Assembly: GCF_000717745.1 (NCBI RefSeq)
Contig: NZ_JOBH01000006.1
Coordinates: forward strand, 248,001 to 312,000
Length of the DNA: 64,000 bases
Origin: Streptomyces violens
Lineage (GTDB): Bacteria > Actinomycetota > Actinomycetes > Streptomycetales > Streptomycetaceae
Direction: 5' to 3'
The notes under the pieces are model-generated. The model saw only the letters and a list, made by a program, of their open reading frames with translations, was not told the origin of the DNA and made no database searches. Made by a program: the position numbers and the translations under genes. Below are positions 7,948-17,222 of this stretch, piece by piece. Every line of letters begins with the position of its first letter. The first letter of the stretch is position 1.

Positions 7948-9210
7948 ATGGCACTCTCCCACCCCGGTCCGCGCATGGCGGGCGATGGACGCCGCGAGGC
8001 CAACACCGCCGCCGTGCTGAGGACGGTGCTCGATCACGGCCCCGTGGCGCGCAGCGGCATTGCCCGACTGTCCGGGCTGAGTCCCGCGGCCGTCTCCCGG
8101 CAGTGCACCGACCTTGCCCGGCTCGGCCTGGTGCGCGAGGTGCCGGGCCGCGCCGAAGGCGGCGGTGTGGGCCGCCCCCAGGTCCCCGTCGATCTGCACA
8201 CCGCCGACGGCGGACCGGTCGCGGCGGGGGTCCACATCGGCGTGCCCGCCTCGACGTTCGGCATCGTGGACCTGCGGGGCACGGTGCTGGCCAAGGAGGT
8301 GTTCCCCCACGAGGGCATCGCCGCCGAGCATCTGCAAGAGCATGTACTGGGCGGACTACGGGAGTTCGTCGCGACGGCCGCGCCTGGGCGGCCGCTGCTC
8401 GGGGTGGGTGCGGCGATGGGCGGTTGGATCGAGCCGCGCGAGGGCACCGTGGTCCGGCACGATCTGCTGGGCTGGCGGAGCCGCCCGCTCGGCAGCGCCC
8501 TCGCCGCACGGCTGGGCCTGCCGGTCGCGGTCGACAATCACGCTCGCGCCATCGCCCAGTCGGAGATCCTGTTCGGCAGGCCGGCGGCCCGCCGCAGTCT
8601 GGTGCATCTCTTCATCGGCAACGTCGTCGACGCCGCGGTCGGGATCGCGGGTGTGGTGCACCGCGGGCCGCGTGCGGGCGCCGGTGACGTGGCCCATCTG
8701 CCGGTGCCCGACTCGACGGTGGCCTGCGACTGCGGGCGCGTCGGGTGCCTCGGGGCGACGGCTTCCGACACCGCGACCGCGCGTACGGCGGTGCGCCGCG
8801 GCATCATTCCGGAGCCGGATGCCGCGCTGCTGGTGGAGGCCGCGGCGGCCGGGGACGTGCGGGCCGACCGGCTGCTGCGCGAGCGGGCCAGAGCCGTGGG
8901 GCGGGCCGCCGCGCTCCTGCTCGATGTGCTCAACCCCGACCTCGTAGTGATCACCGAAATCTCCAGTGGCCGGGATCCGGGGTACTTGGCAGAGATCCGG
9001 GGCGCGGCGGTCGATCTGTCGCATGTGTGCGACGACCCGGAACGCATCGTGAGTCCACATGCCGGACGCGAGGTACTGCCGGTCGCGGCCGGCACCGTCG
9101 TGCTGAATCCCCTGTTCAGGCGGCCGCTGCGGGCTATCGGGGCGCGGTCGACATACGAGGTACATACGGGCGCAACAACTGACGGTGCATCGGCAATGGA
9201 CGTCGGTTGA
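7948..9210 (+). CDS. ROK-family transcriptional regulator
   Basis: A 420-residue regulator with an N-terminal winged helix-turn-helix (residues about 20-80, [20 protein letters not shown]) fused to a ROK sugar-kinase-like domain. The ROK zinc motif is intact ([11 protein letters not shown]), and VDNHARA marks the sugar-site region. The start is set by AGGAAGG seven bases before the ATG at 7948. Such proteins sense sugars or sugar derivatives and repress nearby catabolic genes. Its position between a TauD-type dioxygenase (divergent) and an ABC-importer/sulfatase operon (downstream, same strand) suggests the inducer could be a sulfated sugar or a related organosulfur compound, which is an inference. 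Confidence 0.88.
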   Translation: MALSHPGPRMAGDGRREANTAAVLRTVLDHGPVARSGIARLSGLSPAAVSRQCTDLARLGLVREVPGRAEGGGVGRPQVPVDLHTADGGPVAAGVHIGVPASTFGIVDLRGTVLAKEVFPHEGIAAEHLQEHVLGGLREFVATAAPGRPLLGVGAAMGGWIEPREGTVVRHDLLGWRSRPLGSALAARLGLPVAVDNHARAIAQSEILFGRPAARRSLVHLFIGNVVDAAVGIAGVVHRGPRAGAGDVAHLPVPDSTVACDCGRVGCLGATASDTATARTAVRRGIIPEPDAALLVEAAAAGDVRADRLLRERARAVGRAAALLLDVLNPDLVVITEISSGRDPGYLAEIRGAAVDLSHVCDDPERIVSPHAGREVLPVAAGTVVLNPLFRRPLRAIGARSTYEVHTGATTDGASAMDVG

Positions 9211-9236
9211 CCGGTCGTGGGACTCGCTGTCATATT
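9207..9236 (+). promoter_or_regulatory. Candidate promoter for leader peptide and ABC/sulfatase operon
   Basis: TTGACC (9207-9212) and CATATT (9231-9236) are spaced by 18 bp, a fair match to vegetative actinomycete promoters. Transcription would begin around 9243, on or next to the GTG of the leader peptide, implying a leaderless start. The -35 box overlaps the stop codon of the ROK gene. Confidence 0.5.
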
Positions 9237-9242
9237 GCTCGC

Positions 9243-9326
9243 GTGAATCCGGACATGCGCCTCATCGCCCGCAGGCACGTCGACCTCTGTCGACAGGCCA
9301 GCGCGGTCTGTGCTGTCCGTAGCTGA
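9243..9326 (+). CDS. Putative cysteine-responsive leader peptide
   Basis: A 27-codon ORF reading VNPDMRLIARRHVDLCRQ followed by ASAVCAVRS and a stop. It matches the actinomycete 'putative leader peptide' pattern (basic residue, HVDL, then R..SA.C) found upstream of sulfur-assimilation and sulfur-transport operons. Two Cys codons (TGT) occur in the second half. An in-frame ATG at 9255 could be used instead, but the promoter at 9207-9236 would place the transcript start on the GTG, giving leaderless translation. From established work on mycobacterial Cys-rich leader ORFs, ribosome stalling at Cys codons when cysteine is scarce would raise expression of the downstream genes, here an ABC importer and a sulfatase. 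Confidence 0.8.
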   Translation: MNPDMRLIARRHVDLCRQASAVCAVRS

Positions 9327-9354
9327 TTCACCCTTCTCTTTCACCATGCCTTGA

Positions 9355-9441
9355 GGCCGTCCCGCCTGCTTGCACGCGGGCGTCAGGCCGTTGCGTGTTC
9401 CTCAGCCGCCAGGTGTGAGTCCCGCAGCCATTAATTGCTGC
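9355..9441 (+). promoter_or_regulatory. Leader-to-importer region with possible attenuator structures
   Basis: Between the leader stop (9326) and the binding-protein start (9518) are two possible RNA hairpins. One has CCCGC (9361-9365) pairing GCGGG (9376-9380) within an outer GGCC pair. The other has GCAGC (9424-9428) pairing GCTGC (9437-9441). Neither is followed by a U-tract, so any attenuation would more likely be Rho-dependent or act by sequestration. Confidence 0.35.
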
Positions 9442-9517
9442 CGCAGCGAAAAGAACTCTCCCGAACTCTCCCGGGCACCGGCCGTCCACACCACCATCCC
9501 GTCGTCAGGCAGGCCCC

Positions 9518-11119
9518 ATGACCGACCCCATGACCGAGCCATACCTCTCCCCGTCTCCCCATCCGTCCCGGCGCAGCACCCTGCGTGCCACCGGAGTCGG
9601 CGCTCTGCTGCTCGGATCGGTCCTGACCGGCTGCCGTTCGGCGGTGTCCGCGTCGAGCTACCGGGCCGAAGACGACAGCGGTCCCCGCCGGGGCGGCACC
9701 GTCAGCGTGGCCATCAACAGCGACTTCACCCCGAGCCTGCTGTTCTCCCAGAGTTCCCAACCCCTCCAGAACCGGCTGCTGTTCAACACCCTCACCCGGT
9801 TCGACGACGCACTGAAGCCGCACCCCGAACTCGCCACCTCGTGGACGTACGCGAAGGACGGCCGCAGCATCACCCTGCGGCTCAGGAACGATGTGACGTA
9901 CCACGACGGCCGCCGGTTCACCGCCGACGACGTCATCTTCGCGGTGCGGAATCTGCAGGACCCGCAGCACGCCGCCCAGTTGAGGGCGACGGCTGCCGCC
10001 ATCACCGGCTTCGAGAAGCGCGGTGACCACGAGCTGGTGCTGAAGCTGGCCCATCCGGTGACCAACCTCTTCGACCTCTTCGAGTTCATGATCATCCCGG
10101 ATCGGCACACCGTCGCGCAGGCCGTCACCGGCAAGACGCTCAACGGCACCGGGCCCTTCCGGCTGAAGAAGTGGAGCCCCGGCTCCAGCCTGAGTCTGAC
10201 CCGAAACGACAGGTATTTCAGGCCCGGACGTCCCTACCTCGACGCGGTGGAACTGCGCGTCATACCGCAGGCCGAGGCCCTGATCTCGTCCCTCCGCTCC
10301 GGCCAGTCCCAGCTGTCCTTCCAGGTGCCCGGGAAGAGCATCCGCACGGTGAGAGACAACCCCGACCTTGTGGTCACCACGTACGACACGGGCGCCGGTG
10401 CCAGCTATCTCGGTGTCAACACCACCATCGCGCCGTTCGACGACAAGACCGTCCGGCAGGCGCTGGCCTGGTCGGTGGACCGCGAGCGGATCCTGAAACA
10501 GTCCCTCGGCGGCTACGGCCTGGCCTCCGCCGCACCCTGGCCCAAGTCGTCCCCGGCCTACACCGAGGCCAACCGCACCCACTACACCTACGACCCCGCC
10601 AAGGCACGCCGACTGCTGAAATCCGCGGGCCACAGCCGGCTCACGGCACCTCTGCTCCACCTCAACTCGCCCGAGTCCACGGCCATCGCCGAGGCCGTCC
10701 AGTACGACCTCCAGCAGGCCGGCGTCCGCGTCACACTGCAGCCCACCGACCCGGCCACCGCGCAGAAGAAGCTCATCTCCCAGGACATGCCGGCCCTGTG
10801 GACCATGGACCACGGCTTCGCGCAGGTGCAGCCCGCCACCCTCGCCGTCAGCGCGTACCCCTTCAACGAGGCCAAGAACACCTCGAAGTACCGCTCGGAG
10901 CACTACACGAAGGTGGTACGGGAGGCGTGGACGGCCGCCGGAGCCGGCACCGCACGGCAGCACGCCCTGGAACAACGCGTCTCCGACGTCCTGCTCGACG
11001 AGGCGTTCATCATCGACCTCGTCGTCCAGGGCAGTGTGCAGGTCGCCAGCAGCAAGCTGCGCGGCGCCACGCTCAACAAATTCCTGTACCTGAACCTCGA
11101 CGACGCCTACCTGGTGTGA
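9518..11119 (+). CDS. ABC transporter substrate-binding lipoprotein (family 5, peptide/nickel type)
   Basis: A 533-residue extracellular solute-binding protein. The N terminus has a twin-arginine pair (R18-R19, RRSTLRATG), a hydrophobic stretch and lipobox LTGC with the lipidated Cys at residue 39. The mature part carries family-5 signatures such as LATSWTYAKDGRSITLRLR and NGTGPFRLKKW. Members bind oligopeptides, glycosides, opines or nickel. The permease gene starts 2 bp after its stop and the whole five-gene run ends with an arylsulfatase, so the ligand may be a sulfate ester rather than a peptide. No strong ribosome site precedes the ATG; an in-frame ATG lies 12 bp further in. Confidence 0.88.
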   Translation: MTDPMTEPYLSPSPHPSRRSTLRATGVGALLLGSVLTGCRSAVSASSYRAEDDSGPRRGGTVSVAINSDFTPSLLFSQSSQPLQNRLLFNTLTRFDDALKPHPELATSWTYAKDGRSITLRLRNDVTYHDGRRFTADDVIFAVRNLQDPQHAAQLRATAAAITGFEKRGDHELVLKLAHPVTNLFDLFEFMIIPDRHTVAQAVTGKTLNGTGPFRLKKWSPGSSLSLTRNDRYFRPGRPYLDAVELRVIPQAEALISSLRSGQSQLSFQVPGKSIRTVRDNPDLVVTTYDTGAGASYLGVNTTIAPFDDKTVRQALAWSVDRERILKQSLGGYGLASAAPWPKSSPAYTEANRTHYTYDPAKARRLLKSAGHSRLTAPLLHLNSPESTAIAEAVQYDLQQAGVRVTLQPTDPATAQKKLISQDMPALWTMDHGFAQVQPATLAVSAYPFNEAKNTSKYRSEHYTKVVREAWTAAGAGTARQHALEQRVSDVLLDEAFIIDLVVQGSVQVASSKLRGATLNKFLYLNLDDAYLV

Positions 11120-11121
11120 TC

Positions 11122-12066
11122 ATGCGCAGCTACCTCCTCAAGCGGCTGCCGTCCGCTCTCCTCGTCCTCCTTCTCGCCTCCTTCCTGATCTTCGGCATTC
11201 TGAGGCTGGTACCCGGCGACCCCGCGAGCGCACTCGCCGGGCCGGACGCCGACGCCGCGACCGTGGCGGCCATCCGCGAGCGGCTGGGGCTGAACGAGCC
11301 CCTGGTCGCCCAGTACGGCTCCTGGATCGGCGGACTGGTCAGTGGCGACCTCGGCCCCTCGTACGTGATCGGCGGCGACACCGCCGACCTCATCACCGGC
11401 GGACTGGGAGCCACCGTCGAACTGACCCTGGGCGCCCTGCTGTTCACCGTCCTCCTCGGTACCGCCTTCGGTGTACTCGGCGCGACGTCGCGCAGTCGTT
11501 GGGTCCGTACCGTCGTCCGCGTCGCCACCACCGGTGCGCTGTCCGTGCCGCCCTTCGTCACCGGCGTCCTGCTGGTCCTCGTCTTCTCGGTGGCCGTCCG
11601 CGTCCTGCCCTCCGGCGGGCGGGTGCCACTGCTCGAAGCGCCCGACCTCTCCGTGCAGTACCTGCTGCTGCCCTCGCTGTGCCTCGCCCTGCCCAGCGCC
11701 GCCGTCCTCGGCCGCTACCTCAAGGACGGCATCGAGCGGACCCTCGGCGAGGAGTACGTCCGCACCGCCACCGCGGCCGGCGTCCCGCCGCGCAGGCTGC
11801 TGTGGCGGCACGCACTGCCCAACGCACTGCCGCCGGTCGTCACCGTCCTCGGCATGCAGATCGGCCAACTCCTGGGCGGCGCCGTCCTAGTGGAAGCCAT
11901 CTTCGCCTGGCCGGGACTCGGCCAGCTCGCCGAACAGGGCCTCGTCCGTCGCGACTATCCGGTCGTCCAGGACCTGCTTCTCCTCCTGGTCACCGTCTTC
12001 GTCCTCGTCCAACTGCTCACCGACCTCGTCTACGCCTGGCTCGATCCCCGGATCAGGTGGGAGTGA
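11122..12066 (+). CDS. ABC transporter permease (DppB/OppB type)
   Basis: A 314-residue inner-membrane protein with six predicted helices. It begins MRSYLLKRLPSALLVLLLAS, the standard opening of DppB-type permeases, followed by LRLVPGDPA, a conserved periplasmic motif. The EAA loop is visible as EYVRTATAAGVPPRRLLWRH and contacts the ATPase. It starts 2 bp after the binding-protein gene and ends 6 bp before the second permease, so it is clearly operonic. Together they form the channel for the imported ligand. Confidence 0.92.
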   Translation: MRSYLLKRLPSALLVLLLASFLIFGILRLVPGDPASALAGPDADAATVAAIRERLGLNEPLVAQYGSWIGGLVSGDLGPSYVIGGDTADLITGGLGATVELTLGALLFTVLLGTAFGVLGATSRSRWVRTVVRVATTGALSVPPFVTGVLLVLVFSVAVRVLPSGGRVPLLEAPDLSVQYLLLPSLCLALPSAAVLGRYLKDGIERTLGEEYVRTATAAGVPPRRLLWRHALPNALPPVVTVLGMQIGQLLGGAVLVEAIFAWPGLGQLAEQGLVRRDYPVVQDLLLLLVTVFVLVQLLTDLVYAWLDPRIRWE

Positions 12067-12072
12067 CCTGCC

Positions 12073-12957
12073 ATGACCGCCCTCACACCGACCACCGGTG
12101 CCGCGCCGGGCGCCGCGCCCACCGCCCGCAAGGCGCCGGCCCGCCGCCACCCGTACCTGGCGGCGCTGCGCACCCCGCGCGGCCTCACCGGCCTCGCCCT
12201 CGTCGCGCTGATCGTCCTCGGCGGCCTCCTCGCACCCCTGCTGAGCGGCCACGACCCCACCGCGCAGAGCGGCCTGGGCCTCGCCGCGCCCGGTACCAAC
12301 GGCCATCCGCTCGGCACCGACGACCTCGGCCGCGACCTGCTGAGCCGGGTGCTGTACGGCATCCGCACCGACCTGGGCGTCATCGCCCTGGCCGTACCGC
12401 TCGGCGCCCTGCTCGGCTGCCTCTTCGCGCTGCTCGCGGCCGCCCACCCGGTCGCCGACACAGCGGTGCAACGCGTCTTCGACCTGATCCTCGCCTTCCC
12501 CGGCCTCATCCTCGCGCTCGCCGTCACCGCCGTGCTCGGTCCGGGGCGGCTGCCCGTGATCCTGGTGATCGCCCTCGCCGAAATCCCCGTCTTCGGGCGG
12601 CAGTTGCGCGGTGGCATCCTCGTCCAGCGGGAACGCGAGTACGTCGTCGCAGCACGTGTCGGCGGCACCTCAAGGTCCCGGGCGCTGGTCCGCCACATCC
12701 TGCCCAACGCCGCCGACCCGCTCGTCGTGCAGCTCGCCCTCTCGCTCACCGTCGCCGTTTTCCTGGAGGGGGCGATGAGCTTCCTCGGCGTCGGCGTCCG
12801 ACCCCCGGAACCCACCCTCGGTAGCGTGCTGAACCAGTCCATGCCCTACCTCGCCGACGCTCCGCAGTTCGCCGCGGGGCCGCTGCTCGCGGTGACCGCG
12901 CTCGTCCTCGGCCTCTCGCTGGTGGCCGATGCCCTGAACCGGGAGATACGCCGATGA
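12073..12957 (+). CDS. ABC transporter permease (DppC/OppC type)
   Basis: A 294-residue permease with an N-terminal cytoplasmic tail, a first helix near residues 45-65, the GHDPTAQ and LGTDDLGRDLLSRVLYG motifs diagnostic of DppC-type subunits, and an EAA loop (REYVVAARVGGTSRSRALVRH). It pairs with the preceding DppB-type protein. Its stop overlaps the start of the ATPase gene by 4 bp (ATGA), indicating coupled translation. Confidence 0.92.
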   Translation: MTALTPTTGAAPGAAPTARKAPARRHPYLAALRTPRGLTGLALVALIVLGGLLAPLLSGHDPTAQSGLGLAAPGTNGHPLGTDDLGRDLLSRVLYGIRTDLGVIALAVPLGALLGCLFALLAAAHPVADTAVQRVFDLILAFPGLILALAVTAVLGPGRLPVILVIALAEIPVFGRQLRGGILVQREREYVVAARVGGTSRSRALVRHILPNAADPLVVQLALSLTVAVFLEGAMSFLGVGVRPPEPTLGSVLNQSMPYLADAPQFAAGPLLAVTALVLGLSLVADALNREIRR

Positions 12958-14858
12958 CCACCACTCCGTCCAGCACCCTGGCCAGTGAGCGGGCCGCGAG
13001 AACCGATGCCGAACTGCTCGAAGTACGCGACCTCTCCGTCGAGTTCACCGGGTCCGACGGCAGACCGGTACAGGCCGTGCGCGACGTGTCGTTCACACTG
13101 CGGCGCGGTGAGACCCTGGCCATCGTCGGGGAATCCGGCTCCGGCAAGTCGACGACCGCGTTCGCGGTGGCCCGGATGCTGCCCGGCAGCGGACGTGTCA
13201 CCGGCGGCTCCGTCCTCCTCGACGGCGAGGACCTGGTGACGGCCGATGAACGCCGACTGCGTACCGTGCGCGGTGCCCGCATCGGCATGATCTTCCAGGA
13301 CCCGATGACCTCCCTGAACCCGGTGCTCACCGCGGGCAGACACCTGGACGAGGTGCTACGCGCCCATGGATACGGCGACCGGGCCGCGCGCCGGGCCCGC
13401 GCCGCCGAGCTCCTCGGCCTCGTCGGCATCCCCGACCCCGAGCGCCGCCTCGACGACCACCCGCACCGGTTCTCCGGCGGCCAGCGGCAGCGCATCCTCA
13501 TCGCCATGGCCCTCGCCGGCGAGCCGGACGTCCTGATCGCCGACGAACCCACCACGGCCCTCGACGCCACCGTCCAGGACCAGATCCTGAACCTGCTCAC
13601 CGACCTCAACCGGCGCACCGGCACCGCACTCGTCCTCATCTCCCACAACATGGGCGTGGTGGCCCGCACCTGCGCCCGCGTCCTGGTGATGTACGGCGGC
13701 TCCGTTGTCGAGGACGGCCCCACCGACCGGGTGCTCACCCGGCCGCGTCACCCCTACACCGCGGGGCTGCTCGCCGCCGTACCGCGGCTCTCCGCGCCCT
13801 CGGGCACCCGGCTGACCGGCATTCCCGGCAGTCCGCCCGATCCCGCGCGGCCGACGGAGGGCTGCGCCTTCGCGGAGCGGTGCGCCTTCGCCGAGGACGG
13901 CTGCCGCGCCGCCCGGCCCCGGCTCGTCACCCTTGACGACGGCGTGCGCGCCGCCTGCCCGCCGGCTGCCGCGCGTACGGAACCACTGTCCGGCCCCGCG
14001 GCGCCTGAACGCATCGACCGGCCGGCGCCCGGCAGTACTGTGCTGGCTGCCGAGAACATCCGCAAGGTGTACCGAGGGCGTGGCCTCACCGGGCGCACGA
14101 AGGGCTTCACCGCGCTGGACGGAGTGTCCCTCACCCTCGCGGCGGGGGAGACCCTCGGCATCGTCGGCGAGTCCGGCTCGGGGAAATCGACCCTGGCCAG
14201 GGTCCTCGCCCACGCGCACCCCTCGGACGGCGGCACGCTGCGGCTGCACGGCCAGGACATCACCCGCCCCTCGCGCGCCGCACTGCGCGAGGTACGACGT
14301 GCCGTCCAGATGGTGTTCCAGGATCCATACGCGTCCCTCAACCCCCGGATGACGGTGGGGCAGATCGTGGCCGAGCCGCTGATCTCCCTCGGTCTCGGCG
14401 ACCGCAGGGCGCGGGAACAGCGGGTCGCCGAGCTGCTGCGGCAGGTCGGACTCGACCCGTCAGCGGCCGCCCGCCACCCGCGTGCGTTCTCCGGCGGCCA
14501 GCGGCAGCGCATCGGTATCGCCCGCGCCCTGGCACCCGAACCCACCGTGCTGATCTGCGACGAACCCGTCTCCGCACTGGATGTCTCGCTGCAGGCGGGG
14601 ATCGTCAACCTCCTCGGCGACCTCCAGCGCGACCTCGGGCTCGCGCTGGTCTTCATCGCCCACGACCTCGCGGTGGTCCGGCAGGTCAGCCATCGCATCG
14701 CCGTGATGCACAACGGACGGATCGTGGAGACCGGCAGCGCCGACGAGGTCTGCGAGAACCCGCGCGATCCCTACGCCCGGGCGCTGCTCGCGGCGGCCCC
14801 GGAGCCCGTGCCCGTCGCGCCGCACGAACGGCCCGCATCGAGCGCCGTGCCCGCATGA
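12954..14858 (+). CDS. ABC transporter ATP-binding protein, tandem DppD-DppF type
   Basis: A 634-residue fusion of two nucleotide-binding domains. Each half has a Walker A (GESGSGKST), a signature loop (FSGGQRQRI) and a Walker B (VLIADEPTTALD in the first, VLICDEPVSALD in the second). Between them lies the oligopeptide-transporter C-terminal region with its Cys cluster (GCAFAERCAFAEDGC), which often holds an iron-sulfur or metal site. It energises the two permeases encoded directly upstream (4-bp ATGA overlap). Its stop overlaps an ATG in frame with the sulfatase gene, whose better start lies 33 bp further on. Confidence 0.92.
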   Translation: MTTTPSSTLASERAARTDAELLEVRDLSVEFTGSDGRPVQAVRDVSFTLRRGETLAIVGESGSGKSTTAFAVARMLPGSGRVTGGSVLLDGEDLVTADERRLRTVRGARIGMIFQDPMTSLNPVLTAGRHLDEVLRAHGYGDRAARRARAAELLGLVGIPDPERRLDDHPHRFSGGQRQRILIAMALAGEPDVLIADEPTTALDATVQDQILNLLTDLNRRTGTALVLISHNMGVVARTCARVLVMYGGSVVEDGPTDRVLTRPRHPYTAGLLAAVPRLSAPSGTRLTGIPGSPPDPARPTEGCAFAERCAFAEDGCRAARPRLVTLDDGVRAACPPAAARTEPLSGPAAPERIDRPAPGSTVLAAENIRKVYRGRGLTGRTKGFTALDGVSLTLAAGETLGIVGESGSGKSTLARVLAHAHPSDGGTLRLHGQDITRPSRAALREVRRAVQMVFQDPYASLNPRMTVGQIVAEPLISLGLGDRRAREQRVAELLRQVGLDPSAAARHPRAFSGGQRQRIGIARALAPEPTVLICDEPVSALDVSLQAGIVNLLGDLQRDLGLALVFIAHDLAVVRQVSHRIAVMHNGRIVETGSADEVCENPRDPYARALLAAAPEPVPVAPHERPASSAVPA

Positions 14859-14887
14859 CGGCACACCGCCCACCCCCAGGAGACACC

Positions 14888-17206
14888 ATGACCATCCGCC
14901 GCGACCCCTACGAAGGCTTCCCCGGCCACATCGCCCGCACCTTCGCCGCATCCGAGCCCGCCTGGCCCGTACGTCGCACCGCTCCCGCCGGCGCCCCCAA
15001 CATCGTCGTGGTGCTCGTGGACGACATGGGATACAGCGACATCGGCCCCTTCGGCTCCGAGATTCCCACGCCCACCCTCGATCACCTCGCCGACCAGGGC
15101 GTACGGCTCTCCAACTACCACACCATGCCGTTGTGCTCCCCGGCCCGCGCCGCCCTCCTCACCGGCCTCAACCCGCACCGCGTCGGCTACGCCCACGTCG
15201 CCAACTCCGACCCCGGCTTCCCCGGCTACGGCATGACGATCGCGGAGGACGTCCCCACCCTCGCGGAACTCCTGCACGACCAGGGCTACGCCACCTACGC
15301 CGTCGGCAAGTGGCACCTCGTACGCGACTCGGCCTCCAACGCCGCCGACGACCGCGCCAACTGGCCGCTGCAGAAGGGATTCGACCGCTACTACGGCGTC
15401 CTGGAAGGGCTGACCAGCCTCTTCCATCCGCATCAGCTCGTGCGCGACAACAGTCCACTCGACATCGACGAGCTGCCCGAGGACTACTACTACACCGACG
15501 ACCTCACCGATCAGGCCCTCTCCATGATCAAGGGGCTGCGCGCCCACGACCCCGACAAACCCTTCTTCCTCTACCTCGCCCACAACGCCGTGCACGGCCC
15601 CCTCCAGGCCAAGGAGGAGGACATCGCCCGCCACCGCGGCCGCTACGACGAGGGCTGGGACGCACTGCGCGACCAGCGTTTCGCCGCCCAGCTCGCAGCC
15701 GGCCTCTTCCCGCCCGGCACCGCCCTGCCCGACCGCAACAGCGAAGCCGGGCTCGACGTACCCGCCTGGGACTCGCTCACGGCGGACCAGCAGCGCCGCT
15801 ACGCCCGTTACATGGAGGTGTACGCGGCGATGGTCGACAACATCGACCAGAACCTCGGCCGCCTCACCGCCACCCTCGAAGCCCTCGGCGAACTCGACAA
15901 CACCGTCATCGTCTTCACCTCCGACAACGGCGGTACCGGCGAGGGCGGCGCGGAGGGCACCCGCTCCTACTTCAGCCGCTTCGTGCACCACCCGCGGCTG
16001 CCCGGCGACTGGGAACCCGACGTCGACCGCGACCCGGACCTCATCGGCGGCCCGCGCAGCCTCGTGCACTACCCGCGCGGCTGGGGGATGGCCTCCAACA
16101 CACCCTTCCGCCTGTACAAGGGGCACACCTACGCGGGCGGGGTGCGCGTACCGTTCGTGCTGTCCTGGCCGCGCGGCGTCCGCGAAGGCCGCCTCGCACG
16201 GGGGCTGCGCACCCAGTACCAGTACGTCACCGACATCACCCCCACCCTCCTCGAACTCGCCGGGACCCCGCGCCCGGACGAGCGCCGCGGGACGCCCCTG
16301 CAGGAGGTGGACGGAGCGAGCTTCGCCCCGGTCCTCGCCGACCCGGCCGCCGGTTCCACCCACCCCGAGCAGTACTGCGAGATGACCGGGAACCGCAGCT
16401 ACTACCGCGACGGCCACAAACTCGTCACCCTGCACCGCCCCGGCACGCCCTATGACGACGCCGAGTGGGCCCTGTACGACCTTCGCACCGATCCCACCGA
16501 GATCCATGACCTGGCGGACCAACGCCCGGAGGTGATCAAGGAGTTGGCGGCCGCGTGGGAGCAGGCCGCCTGGCGCAACGGCGTCTTCCCGCTCCCCGAC
16601 GGCAGCGGCGCGCTCGCCCACCGCCACCCCGCCGATGAGCGCTACACCCGCGAGCTGCGGTTGCTGCCCGGCACCCCCGAGCTGGAGCGCTACCGCTCCT
16701 CCCGGCTGATCGCCTTCCGCTCCTTCGGGATCGCGGTCCGCCTGGAGTCGTACGCCGACGGCGACCAGGGCGTTCTCGTCTCGCACGGTGACCAGGGCGG
16801 CGGCTACAGCCTCTACGTCGAGGACGGCCGGCTGCGCTTCGCCTACAACGAGTACGGCCGGCTGCACGAGACGGATGCCGGGCCACTACCGCCCGGCACC
16901 CGCGACATCCTGCTCACCGCCACCGCGGAGCAGGGCCTGCGATGGCACTTCACCCTCACCGTGGACGGCGCGGAGCGGCCGGTGCCGGGCAGTGTGCACC
17001 AGCTCATCGGCATGGCGCCCTTCCAGGGCATCAGCGTCGGTATCGACCGTAAATCGCCGGTCTCCTGGCCGCTGTACGAACGCCACCGTTCCTTCCGCTA
17101 CAACGGCCGCCTCCGGTCCGTGACCTACCGTCCCGGCGCGCCCGGGCCGGACGCACCGGAGACAGTGGCGCAAACCCTGCGGGAGGCGGCCGCCGCCTTC
17201 GAGTGA
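14888..17206 (+). CDS. Arylsulfatase (type I, formylglycine-dependent), cytoplasmic
   Basis: About 772 residues. The type I sulfatase active site is intact: C83-S-P85-A-R87 (CSPAR, the Cys to be oxidised to formylglycine), metal-binding Asp pair in VLVDDMGYSD (residues 45-46) and SDNGG further on. The C-terminal 150 residues after about 600 form an extra beta-rich domain resembling those of large arylsulfatases. There is no signal peptide, so hydrolysis should occur inside the cell. The start MTIRRDPYEG is chosen from AGGAG at 14878-14882; an upstream in-frame ATG (14855) overlaps the ATPase stop. As last gene of an importer operon behind a cysteine leader, it probably frees sulfate for assimilation. 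A formylglycine-generating enzyme is not in the window. Confidence 0.93.
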   Translation: MTIRRDPYEGFPGHIARTFAASEPAWPVRRTAPAGAPNIVVVLVDDMGYSDIGPFGSEIPTPTLDHLADQGVRLSNYHTMPLCSPARAALLTGLNPHRVGYAHVANSDPGFPGYGMTIAEDVPTLAELLHDQGYATYAVGKWHLVRDSASNAADDRANWPLQKGFDRYYGVLEGLTSLFHPHQLVRDNSPLDIDELPEDYYYTDDLTDQALSMIKGLRAHDPDKPFFLYLAHNAVHGPLQAKEEDIARHRGRYDEGWDALRDQRFAAQLAAGLFPPGTALPDRNSEAGLDVPAWDSLTADQQRRYARYMEVYAAMVDNIDQNLGRLTATLEALGELDNTVIVFTSDNGGTGEGGAEGTRSYFSRFVHHPRLPGDWEPDVDRDPDLIGGPRSLVHYPRGWGMASNTPFRLYKGHTYAGGVRVPFVLSWPRGVREGRLARGLRTQYQYVTDITPTLLELAGTPRPDERRGTPLQEVDGASFAPVLADPAAGSTHPEQYCEMTGNRSYYRDGHKLVTLHRPGTPYDDAEWALYDLRTDPTEIHDLADQRPEVIKELAAAWEQAAWRNGVFPLPDGSGALAHRHPADERYTRELRLLPGTPELERYRSSRLIAFRSFGIAVRLESYADGDQGVLVSHGDQGGGYSLYVEDGRLRFAYNEYGRLHETDAGPLPPGTRDILLTATAEQGLRWHFTLTVDGAERPVPGSVHQLIGMAPFQGISVGIDRKSPVSWPLYERHRSFRYNGRLRSVTYRPGAPGPDAPETVAQTLREAAAAFE

Positions 17207-17222
17207 CCACTCTGGGCCGGGC

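Noticed and set aside
14771..16867. Minus-strand 698-codon frame opposite the arylsulfatase
   Set aside because: Antisense shadow: Val/Gly/Ala-rich, no motif, while the plus strand has an intact sulfatase active site.
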